Part shown: positions 34,209 through 41,426 of the stretch, piece by piece
How the letters are laid out: every line of letters starts with the position of its first letter
How positions within the stretch are numbered: the stretch's first letter is position 1
DNA from: Pseudomonas fluorescens
Lineage (GTDB): Bacteria; Pseudomonadota; Gammaproteobacteria; Pseudomonadales; Pseudomonadaceae
Length of the DNA: 41,426 nt
Direction: 5' to 3'
Assembly: GCF_902497745.1 (NCBI RefSeq)
Contig: NZ_CABVHJ010000001.1
Span: 480,408 to 521,833, forward strand
Notes under the pieces: model-generated
Told to the model about the DNA's origin: nothing
Databases searched by the model: none
Seen by the model: only the letters and a program-made list of their open reading frames with translations
Program-made: the position numbers and the translations under genes

Positions 34209-34727
34209 ATGCCAACACCAGCCTATTTAACGATTAGTGGTAATCGACAAAACTTGATCAGCGCTGGAGCTTTTACAGCGGATTCAGTCGGTAATACTTA
34301 CCAAGAAGGGCATGATGACCAGATATTGGTTCAAGCCTTCAGCCATCAGGTCATCATTCCACGCGACCCTCAATCTGGCCAGCCAACGGGTCAGCGGGTC
34401 CATAAGCCTCTTGTCATTACCAAGGTTTTCGATAAAGCATCTCCTCTGATCTTCAATGCGTTGACCAGTGGGGAAGTCTTGGATAACTGCCATATTGCCT
34501 GGTATCGAACTTCCGCTGTAGGTACACAAGAACACTATTTCAGTATTGAACTGGTGGATGCCGTAATAGTAGAGGTGCACTCCAGAATGCCGAACTGCCA
34601 AGATCTGGATATGGCGCATTTCACGCAGTTAGAAGATGTATATTTCACTTATCGTAAAATCATCTGGACCCACGAAATTTGTGGCACGACAGGTTCAGAT
34701 GACTGGCGTGCGCCGATCGTGGCGTGA
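34209..34727 (+). CDS. hcp: Stand-alone Hcp-family type VI secretion protein
   Basis: Hcp forms the hexameric tube of the type VI secretion system and is exported with effectors. The ATG at 34209 gives MPTPAYLTISG and 172 residues, the normal length for this Hcp class; an ATG five codons upstream (34194) is also in frame. Family landmarks are GAFTADSVGN, GQRVHKPL, the WYRTS strand, and the C-terminal GTTGSDDWRAP. No other type VI gene is nearby, so it is an orphan hcp that would use machinery encoded elsewhere. The gene and its 180-bp leader are more AT-rich than gyrB, consistent with insertion between gyrB and the regulators. No extra C-terminal effector domain is present. Confidence 0.92.
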   Translation: MPTPAYLTISGNRQNLISAGAFTADSVGNTYQEGHDDQILVQAFSHQVIIPRDPQSGQPTGQRVHKPLVITKVFDKASPLIFNALTSGEVLDNCHIAWYRTSAVGTQEHYFSIELVDAVIVEVHSRMPNCQDLDMAHFTQLEDVYFTYRKIIWTHEICGTTGSDDWRAPIVA

Positions 34728-34749
34728 CATCCCCTGAGTTGGCTGGAAG

Positions 34750-34772
34750 ATCGACCAGTGTGACTGGTCGAT
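34750..34772. terminator. Hairpin between hcp and the regulator gene
   Basis: ATCGACCAGT (34750-34759) and ACTGGTCGAT (34763-34772) form a perfect 10-bp stem with a 3-base loop between convergent genes. There is no good U-tract on either side, so it may be a weak terminator or an mRNA end protector. Confidence 0.5.
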
Positions 34773-34776
34773 TCAG

Positions 34777-35511
34777 CTAATGATCCGTTGTATCACCAGA
34801 CATCGCGGTCACACACTCCAACCGATACCCATACCCATAAATCGTCAGCAACTGCCAACCCCGATCCGCCGTCAGCCCCAGCTTATTCCTCAACCTATAG
34901 ACATGCGTATCCAACGGTCGCGATGACGCCATCTCCTCATGCGGCCAGAACCGCTCGTACAGATAATCCCGCGACAATGGCCGCCCGAGATTGCTGAACA
35001 GGCAACGGGCCAATCGATACTCTCGCTCGGTCATGACAATGGGTTTGCCCTCGCGAGTGACGGTCAGTTCAGCGTCATCAAACGTCAAATCATTGAAGCT
35101 CAGCACTTCCGTCGCAGCCGCCCGTTGCTGGCTGTGTCGACGCAGTACTGCGGTAACCCGCGCCTTTAGCTCATTCGGCCGAAATGGCTTGCTGACGTAA
35201 TCATCAGCCCCGGCATTCAATGCCTGGACGATATCGCTTTCGCCATCGCGACTGGTCAGCATGATTGCCGCCGGTGGTGCTTCCATATGCTCGCGAGTCC
35301 AACGCAGCAGCGCCAGTCCAGTGAGGTCTGGGAGTTGCCAGTCGAGGATCAGCAGGTCGAAGGTTTCCCGGCGTAATTGCCGCAGCAGGTCTTCACCGCG
35401 TTCGAAGCTATGCAGTGACCACGGCTGCTCGCCGGCATCGGCCATTTGCTGCAGGGTTTGCTCGACCCGGCGCAGTTCAGCGGGTTCGTCGTCCAGTATC
35501 GCAACGCGCAT
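34777..35511 (-). CDS. OmpR-family response regulator
   Basis: This is a DNA-binding response regulator. I choose the ATG at 35511 (MRVAILDDEPAE), 244 residues; the frame extends 20 codons further but the receiver domain starts here. Acidic residues Asp7-Asp8, phospho-acceptor Asp57 in LLILDWQLPD, and Lys108 in YVSKPFRP are intact. The C-terminal winged helix (about 150-235) ends with TIYGYGYRLE, the OmpR/PhoB signature. It is divergent from a sensor kinase gene 170 bp away, which is probably its partner. The target genes and signal are unknown. Confidence 0.93.
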   Translation of the reverse strand: MRVAILDDEPAELRRVEQTLQQMADAGEQPWSLHSFERGEDLLRQLRRETFDLLILDWQLPDLTGLALLRWTREHMEAPPAAIMLTSRDGESDIVQALNAGADDYVSKPFRPNELKARVTAVLRRHSQQRAAATEVLSFNDLTFDDAELTVTREGKPIVMTEREYRLARCLFSNLGRPLSRDYLYERFWPHEEMASSRPLDTHVYRLRNKLGLTADRGWQLLTIYGYGYRLECVTAMSGDTTDH

Positions 35512-35680
35512 ACGCGATGGTTCCTTGTTGCTGGGGCAGTTGGGCGTCAACCATAGTCGCTTGGTCATCACCTTGAAAGTAAGCGGCCCGCCGTTGGTCG
35601 ACGTCCGCTATGATTCTTCGGGTCTACGTCTCAGACCTGTGGCCTATGAAACCATTCACACTGCCCTGCCCTTTTTCCCT

Positions 35681-37213
35681 ATGAACAATCAGCGTCGGCG
35701 TGAAAGCCGTGAACCGAGCCAGGTGCAGCGACTGTTTCGTCGGTTGGTGCGCGAATGGTTGTGGATAAGTCTAGTGCTGTTGCCGCTGACTGCGCTGCTG
35801 TCTTATCGCGCGCAGGTCAACTTGCACGATGCGCCTCCTACCATGGGCGCCTTGTTGTCGGTCGCCTTGGTGGCCGGCAGTCTTGGCTTGCTGTTATGGC
35901 GTCCGCGCTGGGCGCTCTGGGTCACATTGATCGGCATGGCGTGCGCGCTGGTGGTCAGTGCAGGTTTAGCGGAAATTCACCGCTGGTGGTCACCGACGCC
36001 AGCGGTGTTGGGGATGTTGTTCGGTTATCTGATCTGGAACTGGCGGCGCCTGAGCGTGGTGCTGACGTACTTCGGCTGGGAGCTGGCACGACTGGACAGT
36101 GAACCGAAGGTTTTTCCCGAACGTCGTCGCTCGCAATTCACCGGTGCTGATCGCTTGCAGGGTCAGATCATGGCGCTTGAGCAGGCCATGAGCCGTACCC
36201 GCGATACCCGACGGTTCATTGCCGATGGCCTGGAATACCTGCCCGTCGCCACGCTGATCAGTGATCCCAAAGGGCAGATCCTGCTGGGTAACCGCAAGGC
36301 CCGTGCACTGTTTGATCATGTTCTGGTGGGGGATGACGTGCTTGATCAGCTGGCGCGCCTGGGTTATCCGGAATTATCCACAGAGGCGCGACCGACATTG
36401 TCTGCCCTGCCGCTGTTGGAGTTTCGCGATAGCAAGGAACGCAGCCTGCGGCTCGAGCGTGCCGCGCTGCTGCCGGTCGATGGCGACACCCCGATCGGAT
36501 GGCTGCTCAGCCTGACCGACCTCAGCGCGGAACGCGCGGCCGAGGAGCAACGCGGAGTTTTGCTGCGATTCCTCTCGCACGATCTGCGTGCCCCGCATTC
36601 GGCAATTCTTGCTTTGCTCGACGTGCACCGACATCAGGCTGGCACCGATACGCCGCTGTTCGAACAAATCGAACGCCAAGTGCGCCGGGCCCTGGATCTC
36701 ACCGATGGTTTCGTTTTACTGGCGAGGGCCGAATCCGAGGCGTATCAATTCCAGCCAAGCCTGTTCGCGATGTTGGTGATGGACGTGCTGGACCAGGCGC
36801 TGCCCATCGCCCAGCAGAAACGTATCGAACTGCTCAACACCATGGATGATGAATCCCAAGAGCGGCTGATTTCGGCTGACCAGGGCTTGCTGACCCGTGC
36901 ACTATTCAATTTGCTGGAAAACGCCATCAAGTACAGTCCGCCAGATACTACTATTCAGCTGCGTGTGAGCTGTCAGGAAGAATGGTTACGATGCGAACTG
37001 TCGGATCAAGGCAAGGGTATCGCCGCCAATGAATTGCCCGAGCTGTTCAGTCAATACCGACGTTTTTCCTCCGCGCAGGGCATCGACGGGGTGGGCCTCG
37101 GCTTGTCGATGGTCAAAGCGGTGGTCGATCACCATGGCGGCAGAATCGAATGCCGCAGCACGGTCGATCAAGGCACCACGTTCCTGCTTGAGTTACCGTT
37201 GATCCCCGAATGA
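35681..37213 (+). CDS. Membrane sensor histidine kinase
   Basis: I take the ATG at 35681 (MNNQRRRESREP), 510 residues; upstream codons in frame are the antisense of the regulator gene. Four membrane segments are clustered in the N-terminus (about residues 27-42, 58-73, 78-96 and 106-120), with very short loops, so there is no large periplasmic sensor domain. A PAS-like region follows at about 175-285. The phospho-acceptor is His300 in FLSHDLRAPHSAIL, and the ATPase domain has NLLENAIKYS, DQGKGI and GVGLGLSMVK. It probably phosphorylates the divergently encoded regulator. Two perfect DnaA boxes lie inside (35760-35768 and 36374-36382). The signal is unknown. Confidence 0.9.
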   Translation: MNNQRRRESREPSQVQRLFRRLVREWLWISLVLLPLTALLSYRAQVNLHDAPPTMGALLSVALVAGSLGLLLWRPRWALWVTLIGMACALVVSAGLAEIHRWWSPTPAVLGMLFGYLIWNWRRLSVVLTYFGWELARLDSEPKVFPERRRSQFTGADRLQGQIMALEQAMSRTRDTRRFIADGLEYLPVATLISDPKGQILLGNRKARALFDHVLVGDDVLDQLARLGYPELSTEARPTLSALPLLEFRDSKERSLRLERAALLPVDGDTPIGWLLSLTDLSAERAAEEQRGVLLRFLSHDLRAPHSAILALLDVHRHQAGTDTPLFEQIERQVRRALDLTDGFVLLARAESEAYQFQPSLFAMLVMDVLDQALPIAQQKRIELLNTMDDESQERLISADQGLLTRALFNLLENAIKYSPPDTTIQLRVSCQEEWLRCELSDQGKGIAANELPELFSQYRRFSSAQGIDGVGLGLSMVKAVVDHHGGRIECRSTVDQGTTFLLELPLIPE

Positions 37214-37221
37214 TCAGGCAC

Positions 37222-37252
37222 AAAAAAACCGGCTATATCAGCCGGTTTTTTT
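37222..37252 (+). terminator. Intrinsic terminator after the sensor kinase gene
   Basis: AAAAAAACCGGC (37222-37233) pairs with GCCGGTTTTTTT (37241-37252), 8 bp past the stop. A- and U-tracts on both sides make it potentially bidirectional. Confidence 0.93.
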
Positions 37253-37381
37253 ACTTCCGAAAAAAACTTATGCACCTTTTACGGTGTTTTATGAGCTTGA
37301 GAAATATATAAGTAAATCAATCACTTAATTTCAATATTCAAGCGTTTTCAACAAAACCGTACACAGGTTATCCACAAAATC

Positions 37382-38161
37382 TCAGACAGCGATCTGATCG
37401 CTTGCCGCCGGTGCCTGCGGGATGGGTGGCAGCGAACCCATTTCCCGCTGAGTCTTCTCGTTCCAGGCTTGTACCCGGTCGTTCAGTTCGGCGATGGCGC
37501 GCGGGCCCGTTCCTTCGGCATACATCGGTTCGCCGATGATCACAGTGATGACCCCGGACTTCTTGCCCCAACCGATTTTCGGCCAGAACTTGCCGGCATT
37601 GTGTGCAATCGGCAGCACCGGAAGCGCCGCATTCACCGCTAAAGCACTACCACTGCGGGAGAACTTGCCGACAGTGCCGTAAGGAACGCGTGTACCTTCC
37701 GGGAAAATCAGCACCCAAACGTTGTCTTTGAGCAGCTCGTCACCTTTGGCAGCGACTTGTTTCAGGGCCGCTTTCGGGTTGTCGCGATCAATCGCGATCG
37801 GCCGCAGCATGGCCATGGCCCAGCCGAAAAACGGCACGTAGAGCAATTCGCGCTTGAGCACCTGGCTCAACGGCGAGAAATAGGCAGAGAGAAAGAAAGT
37901 CTCCCAAGTGCTCTGGTGGTTCGACTGAATCACGCAGGGCCGGTCAGGCACGTTTTCCGCACCTTTGATTTCGTAACGGATACCGAGAAATACCTTGGTC
38001 AGCCACAAGGCGCAACGGCACCAGTACACGTTGATAAAACGATAACGCGCCTTGAATGGCAAAAACGGCGCGATGAAAAAACTCAAACTGCACCACAGCA
38101 GGGAGGTGGTGCCCAGCAGCAGGTAAAAGAGAAAAATCCTGATGGCCCGCAGTATCGACAT
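37382..38161 (-). CDS. hdtS: 1-acyl-sn-glycerol-3-phosphate acyltransferase (HdtS/PlsC family)
   Basis: This family adds the second acyl chain to lysophosphatidic acid at the inner membrane. The orthologue in this locus of P. fluorescens F113, HdtS, was first reported as an acyl-homoserine-lactone synthase and later shown to be a lysophosphatidic acid acyltransferase. The 259 residues include an N-terminal membrane segment (about 10-34). Motif I is NHQSTWE, with His82 and Glu87 instead of the textbook HX4D. FPEGTR is at 153-158. It lies 83 bp after gmhB in glyQ-glyS-gmhB-hdtS, the order seen across Pseudomonas. A perfect DnaA box (37368-37376) lies just past the stop. Confidence 0.88.
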   Translation of the reverse strand: MSILRAIRIFLFYLLLGTTSLLWCSLSFFIAPFLPFKARYRFINVYWCRCALWLTKVFLGIRYEIKGAENVPDRPCVIQSNHQSTWETFFLSAYFSPLSQVLKRELLYVPFFGWAMAMLRPIAIDRDNPKAALKQVAAKGDELLKDNVWVLIFPEGTRVPYGTVGKFSRSGSALAVNAALPVLPIAHNAGKFWPKIGWGKKSGVITVIIGEPMYAEGTGPRAIAELNDRVQAWNEKTQREMGSLPPIPQAPAASDQIAV

Positions 38162-38244
38162 AGTGACGTTTACCGTGACGGGGCAATGCCCGAGTGTTCA
38201 AGCGCACTCCCGATCAATCCCTGGTCAGGAACTTCAGAAGTACT

Positions 38245-38778
38245 CTAGTTGTGGATAAGTTCTGCGGCAATCGCCGCCAGATCGTCAAAAATCAGAGTGC
38301 CAACCGGCAGGGTTTTGCCCTGAGTGTTTGCGCCTTTTCCGGTCTTTACCAAAACTGGCTGTGAATCGACGGCTTTGGCGGCCTCCAGGTCACCAAGGCT
38401 GTCGCCGACGAACCAGACATTCGTCAACGCCACGTCGTAATGCGCCGCGATGGTTTTCAACATCCCCGGTTTCGGCTTGCGGCAATCGCAGCCTTCGTCC
38501 GGCCCGTGCGGGCAATACACGATCAGCCCGACTTCACCGCCCTGCTCCGCCACCAGCTCGCGCAACCGCGCGTGCATGGCATCCAGGGTGGCGAGGTCGT
38601 AATAGCCGCGAGCAATGCCCGACTGGTTGGTGGCCACCGCCACCGTCCAGCCGGCCTTGCTCAACTGCGCAATCGCTTCGATCGAGCCGGGCAACGGAAT
38701 CCACTCCGCCACTGACTTGATGTAAGCGTCGGAGTCGTAATTGATCACTCCGTCCCGATCGAGAATCAGCAGTTTCAA
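38245..38778 (-). CDS. gmhB: D-glycero-beta-D-manno-heptose-1,7-bisphosphate 7-phosphatase
   Basis: GmhB removes the 7-phosphate in ADP-heptose synthesis for the LPS inner core. It is a HAD-family enzyme of 177 residues from the TTG at 38778 (MKLLILDRDGVIN), which has GAGG at good spacing; a TTG two codons earlier is also possible. The nucleophile/acid pair is Asp7/Asp9, motif II is VATNQSG, the zinc-binding cysteines lie in CPHGPDEGCDCRKP, and FVGDSLGDLEAA supplies the metal site. It starts 10 bp after glyS. A perfect DnaA box (38250-38258) is formed by its last codons. Confidence 0.93.
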   Translation of the reverse strand: MKLLILDRDGVINYDSDAYIKSVAEWIPLPGSIEAIAQLSKAGWTVAVATNQSGIARGYYDLATLDAMHARLRELVAEQGGEVGLIVYCPHGPDEGCDCRKPKPGMLKTIAAHYDVALTNVWFVGDSLGDLEAAKAVDSQPVLVKTGKGANTQGKTLPVGTLIFDDLAAIAAELIHN

Positions 38779-38788
38779 CAGCAATCCC

Positions 38789-40843
38789 TCAACCTAGCAG
38801 CGAAATGTCGGCAACACCGAGAAACAGACCACGCAGACGCGCTAGCAGCGCGTAACGGTTGGCCCGCACATTGGCGTCGTCGGCATTGACCATCACCGCG
38901 TCGAAGAACGCATCCACCGGCTCACGCAATGCCGCCAGGCGTGCCAGCGATTCGTTGTACTGGCGCGCCGCAGCCATCGGCTGCACCGCTTGATCCGCTT
39001 GCTGGATCGCCGAGTACAGCGAGAACTCGTTGGCGTTGTCGAAGTACTTGGCTTGCACCTCGGTCGGTACCGCGCCTTCGAGTTTGCTCAACAGGTTCGA
39101 TACACGCTTGTTCACCGCCGCCAGTGCTGCCGCTTCCGGCAGTTTGCGGAAGGCCTGCACCGCTTGCACACGCTGGTCGAAGTCCAGCGCCGAACCCGGT
39201 TTCAGGGCACGTACCGACAGGTAAGTGGCCACTTCGACGCCTTCGTCTTCGTAACGCGCACGCAGGCGGTCGAAGATGAATTCCAGCACGGACTCGTTGA
39301 GGCCGGCAGCCTTGACCTTGGCACCGAACGCATTCACCGCGAAAGCCACGGCGTCGTTCAGATCCAGATCGAGTTTTTTCTCGATGAGGATCCGCAGCAC
39401 GCCGAGTGCCGCACGGCGCAGCGCATACGGGTCTTTGCTGCCGGTTGGCAGCATGCCGATACCGAAGATACCGACCAGGGTGTCGAGCTTGTCGGCGATG
39501 GCAACGGCTGCACCGGTCAGGGTCGCTGGCAGTTCTGCACCGGCACCGCGTGGCATGTACTGCTCGTTGAGCGCCAGCGCGACGTCTTCCGGCTCGCCAT
39601 CATTGAGGGCGTAGTAGTAACCGGCGACGCCTTGCATCTCCGGGAACTCGCCGACCATCTCGGTGGCCAGGTCGCACTTCGACAGCAGGCCAGCGCGGGC
39701 AGCCCACGAAGCGTTGCCGCCGATGCGAGCGGCGATGTACGCGGCCAGCTTGGAAACGCGCTCGGCCTTGTCGTAGACGCTGCCGAGTTTTTCCTGGAAC
39801 ACCACGTTCTTCAGGCGATCGTTGAAAGCTTCGAGTTTCTGTTTCTTGTCTTGCTTGAAGAAGAACTCGGCGTCGGTCAGACGTGGGCGAACCACTTTCT
39901 CGTTACCGGCGATGATCTGCTGCGGGTCTTTGCTTTCGATGTTGGCCACTGTGATGAAACGTGGCAGCAACTTGCCGTCGGCATCCAGCAGGCAGAAGTA
40001 CTTCTGGTTGTCCTGCATGGTGGTGATCAGCGCTTCTTGCGGCACGTCGAGGAAGCGTTCCTCGAACGAGCACACCAGCGGCACCGGCCATTCAACCAGC
40101 GCGGTCACTTCGTCGAGCAGTGCCGGCGGAACGATTGCCGTGCCTTCCTGACGGGTGGCCAGCTCTTCGGTGCGCTTGCTGATGATCTCGCGACGCTCGT
40201 TGGCGTCGGCCAGCACGTAAGCGGCACGCAGGTCGGCGAGGTAGCTCGACGGCGAACCGATGCGCACGCTTTGCGGGTGATGGAAACGGTGGCCACGGGA
40301 ATCACGGCCAGCCTTCTGCGCGAGGATGGTGCAGTCGATGACCTGGTCACCGAGCAGCATCACCAGCCATTGGGTCGGACGCACGAACTCTTCTTTGCGC
40401 GCTCCCCAACGCATGCGTTTCGGAATCGGCAGGTCGTTCAGCGAATCTTCGACGATGGTCGGCAGCAGGCTCGCGGTCGGCTTGCCGGCGATGCTTTGGC
40501 TGTAACGCAGTTTCGGGCCGCTCTGATCGATTTCGCTCAGATCGACGCCGCACTTCTTGGCAAAACCCAAGGCTGCTTGCGTCGGATTGCCTTCAGCGTC
40601 GAACGCCGCCTGACGTGGCGGGCCGTCGAGGTTGATGCTGCGATCCGGCTGTTGAGTGGCCAGCGCGGTGATCAGCACGGCCAAACGACGCGGCGCAGCG
40701 TAGACGGTTTTAGTCTCGTAGTTCAGGCCAGCGGCTTGCAGGCCCTTGTCGATACCGGCGAGGAACGCTTCAGCCAAGGTGTTCAGGGCTTTCGGTGGCA
40801 GTTCTTCGGTGCCCAGTTCAACCAGAAAATCTTGCGCACTCAT
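38789..40843 (-). CDS. glyS: Glycine-tRNA ligase beta subunit
   Basis: GlyS is the large subunit of the bacterial alpha2beta2 glycyl-tRNA synthetase. It has 684 residues, the expected length, starting [20 protein letters not shown]. Landmarks include the DNQKYF stretch, the HD-like region near residue 400 and the C-terminal anticodon-binding domain. Its start overlaps the glyQ stop by 4 bp (ATGA), supporting coupled, equal synthesis of the two subunits. Confidence 0.98.
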   Translation of the reverse strand: MSAQDFLVELGTEELPPKALNTLAEAFLAGIDKGLQAAGLNYETKTVYAAPRRLAVLITALATQQPDRSINLDGPPRQAAFDAEGNPTQAALGFAKKCGVDLSEIDQSGPKLRYSQSIAGKPTASLLPTIVEDSLNDLPIPKRMRWGARKEEFVRPTQWLVMLLGDQVIDCTILAQKAGRDSRGHRFHHPQSVRIGSPSSYLADLRAAYVLADANERREIISKRTEELATRQEGTAIVPPALLDEVTALVEWPVPLVCSFEERFLDVPQEALITTMQDNQKYFCLLDADGKLLPRFITVANIESKDPQQIIAGNEKVVRPRLTDAEFFFKQDKKQKLEAFNDRLKNVVFQEKLGSVYDKAERVSKLAAYIAARIGGNASWAARAGLLSKCDLATEMVGEFPEMQGVAGYYYALNDGEPEDVALALNEQYMPRGAGAELPATLTGAAVAIADKLDTLVGIFGIGMLPTGSKDPYALRRAALGVLRILIEKKLDLDLNDAVAFAVNAFGAKVKAAGLNESVLEFIFDRLRARYEDEGVEVATYLSVRALKPGSALDFDQRVQAVQAFRKLPEAAALAAVNKRVSNLLSKLEGAVPTEVQAKYFDNANEFSLYSAIQQADQAVQPMAAARQYNESLARLAALREPVDAFFDAVMVNADDANVRANRYALLARLRGLFLGVADISLLG

Positions 40844-41426
40844 TGTGCAGCCTCCAGCTTGGCCAGTACTTCGTCACGCAGGTCCGGGGTCGCCATCGGG
40901 AAGCCCAGCTTGGCGCGTGCCAGCAGGTAGGCTTGCGCAACGGAACGCGCCAGGGTGCGTACGCGCAGAATGTATTGCTGACGCGCGGTCACCGAGATCG
41001 CCCGGCGCGCATCCAGCAGGTTGAAGGTGTGCGAAGCCTTCAACACCATTTCGTAGCTCGGCAACGGCAGCGGCTGGTCGAGTTCGATCAGGCGCTTGGC
41101 TTCGCTTTCATAGAAGTCGAACAGTTCGAACAGTTTGTCGACGTTGGCGTGTTCGAAGTTGTAAGTCGACTGCTCCACTTCGTTCTGGTGGAACACGTCG
41201 CCGTAGGTGACTTTGCCCATCGGGCCGTCAGCCCAGACCAGGTCGTAGACCGAATCCACGCCTTGCAGATACATGGCCAGACGCTCGAGACCGTAAGTGA
41301 TCTCGCCGGTCACCGGGTAGCACTCGATGCCGCCCGCCTGCTGGAAGTAAGTGAACTGAGTCACTTCCATGCCGTTCAGCCAGACTTCCCAGCCCAGACC
41401 CCAAGCGCCGAGGGTCGGCGATTCCC
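40840..41426 (-). CDS. glyQ: Glycine-tRNA ligase alpha subunit, 5' end outside the window
   Basis: GlyQ carries the class II catalytic core of glycyl-tRNA synthetase. The visible part is about 195 residues and lacks the N-terminus. The frame is open to the window edge and reads [22 protein letters not shown], so the ATG at 41370 is internal, not the start. The C-terminal part, with [16 protein letters not shown] and [11 protein letters not shown], is typical. The full protein would be about 315 residues. Confidence 0.97.
   Translation of the reverse strand, partial: ESPTLGAWGLGWEVWLNGMEVTQFTYFQQAGGIECYPVTGEITYGLERLAMYLQGVDSVYDLVWADGPMGKVTYGDVFHQNEVEQSTYNFEHANVDKLFELFDFYESEAKRLIELDQPLPLPSYEMVLKASHTFNLLDARRAISVTARQQYILRVRTLARSVAQAYLLARAKLGFPMATPDLRDEVLAKLEAAQ

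Overview
The window is a replication-origin region of a fluorescent Pseudomonas (P. fluorescens group). Gene order, near-canonical protein sequences, the fluorescens-type REP pair, the parS 16-mer and TTG/GTG starts all fit. From left to right: (1) about 2.8 kb of accessory DNA, the end of a Tn7-like element sitting 24 bp beyond the glmS stop codon. It holds the 3' part of an AT-rich unknown gene, a 0.5-kb gene-poor gap and a tniQ/tnsD-type gene. (2) glmS-glmR and glmU, with a REPIN between them. (3) The F1Fo ATP synthase operon atpIBEFHAGDC, read leftward. (4) mnmG-rsmG-parA-parB. (5) A 0.57-kb DnaA-box-rich, AT-rich region upstream of mnmG that looks like a second origin. (6) A FecI/FecR/TonB-receptor iron-uptake cassette. 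(7) mnmE, then yidC-yidD-rnpA-rpmH. (8) The main oriC between rpmH and dnaA. (9) dnaA-dnaN-recF-gyrB with a perfect parS in the end of recF. (10) A stand-alone hcp (type VI secretion) gene, a divergent two-component pair, an hdtS/plsC-type acyltransferase, gmhB, glyS and the 3' part of glyQ.

Most genes are housekeeping: replication initiation (DnaA, DnaN, RecF, GyrB), chromosome segregation (ParA, ParB, parS), tRNA wobble modification (MnmE, MnmG), membrane insertion (YidC, YidD), ribosome and RNase P parts (RpmH, RnpA), energy (ATP synthase), UDP-GlcNAc synthesis (GlmS, GlmU) and lipid/LPS precursors (HdtS, GmhB). Genes left of oriC mostly read leftward and dnaA-gyrB reads rightward, so they run with the forks. 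The iron cassette and the hdtS-gmhB-glyS-glyQ block run against a fork started at the main oriC.

The strongest unexplained signal is DNA-level. I count 25 exact copies of the DnaA box TTATCCACA (both strands), against well under one expected by chance. Only four lie in the main oriC and one in the second origin-like region. Most of the rest are inside genes, in all codon phases, or at gene ends. Second in interest are the duplicated origin-like region next to mnmG, the Tn7-type end that carries TniQ without adjacent tnsABC, and the orphan hcp beside gyrB.
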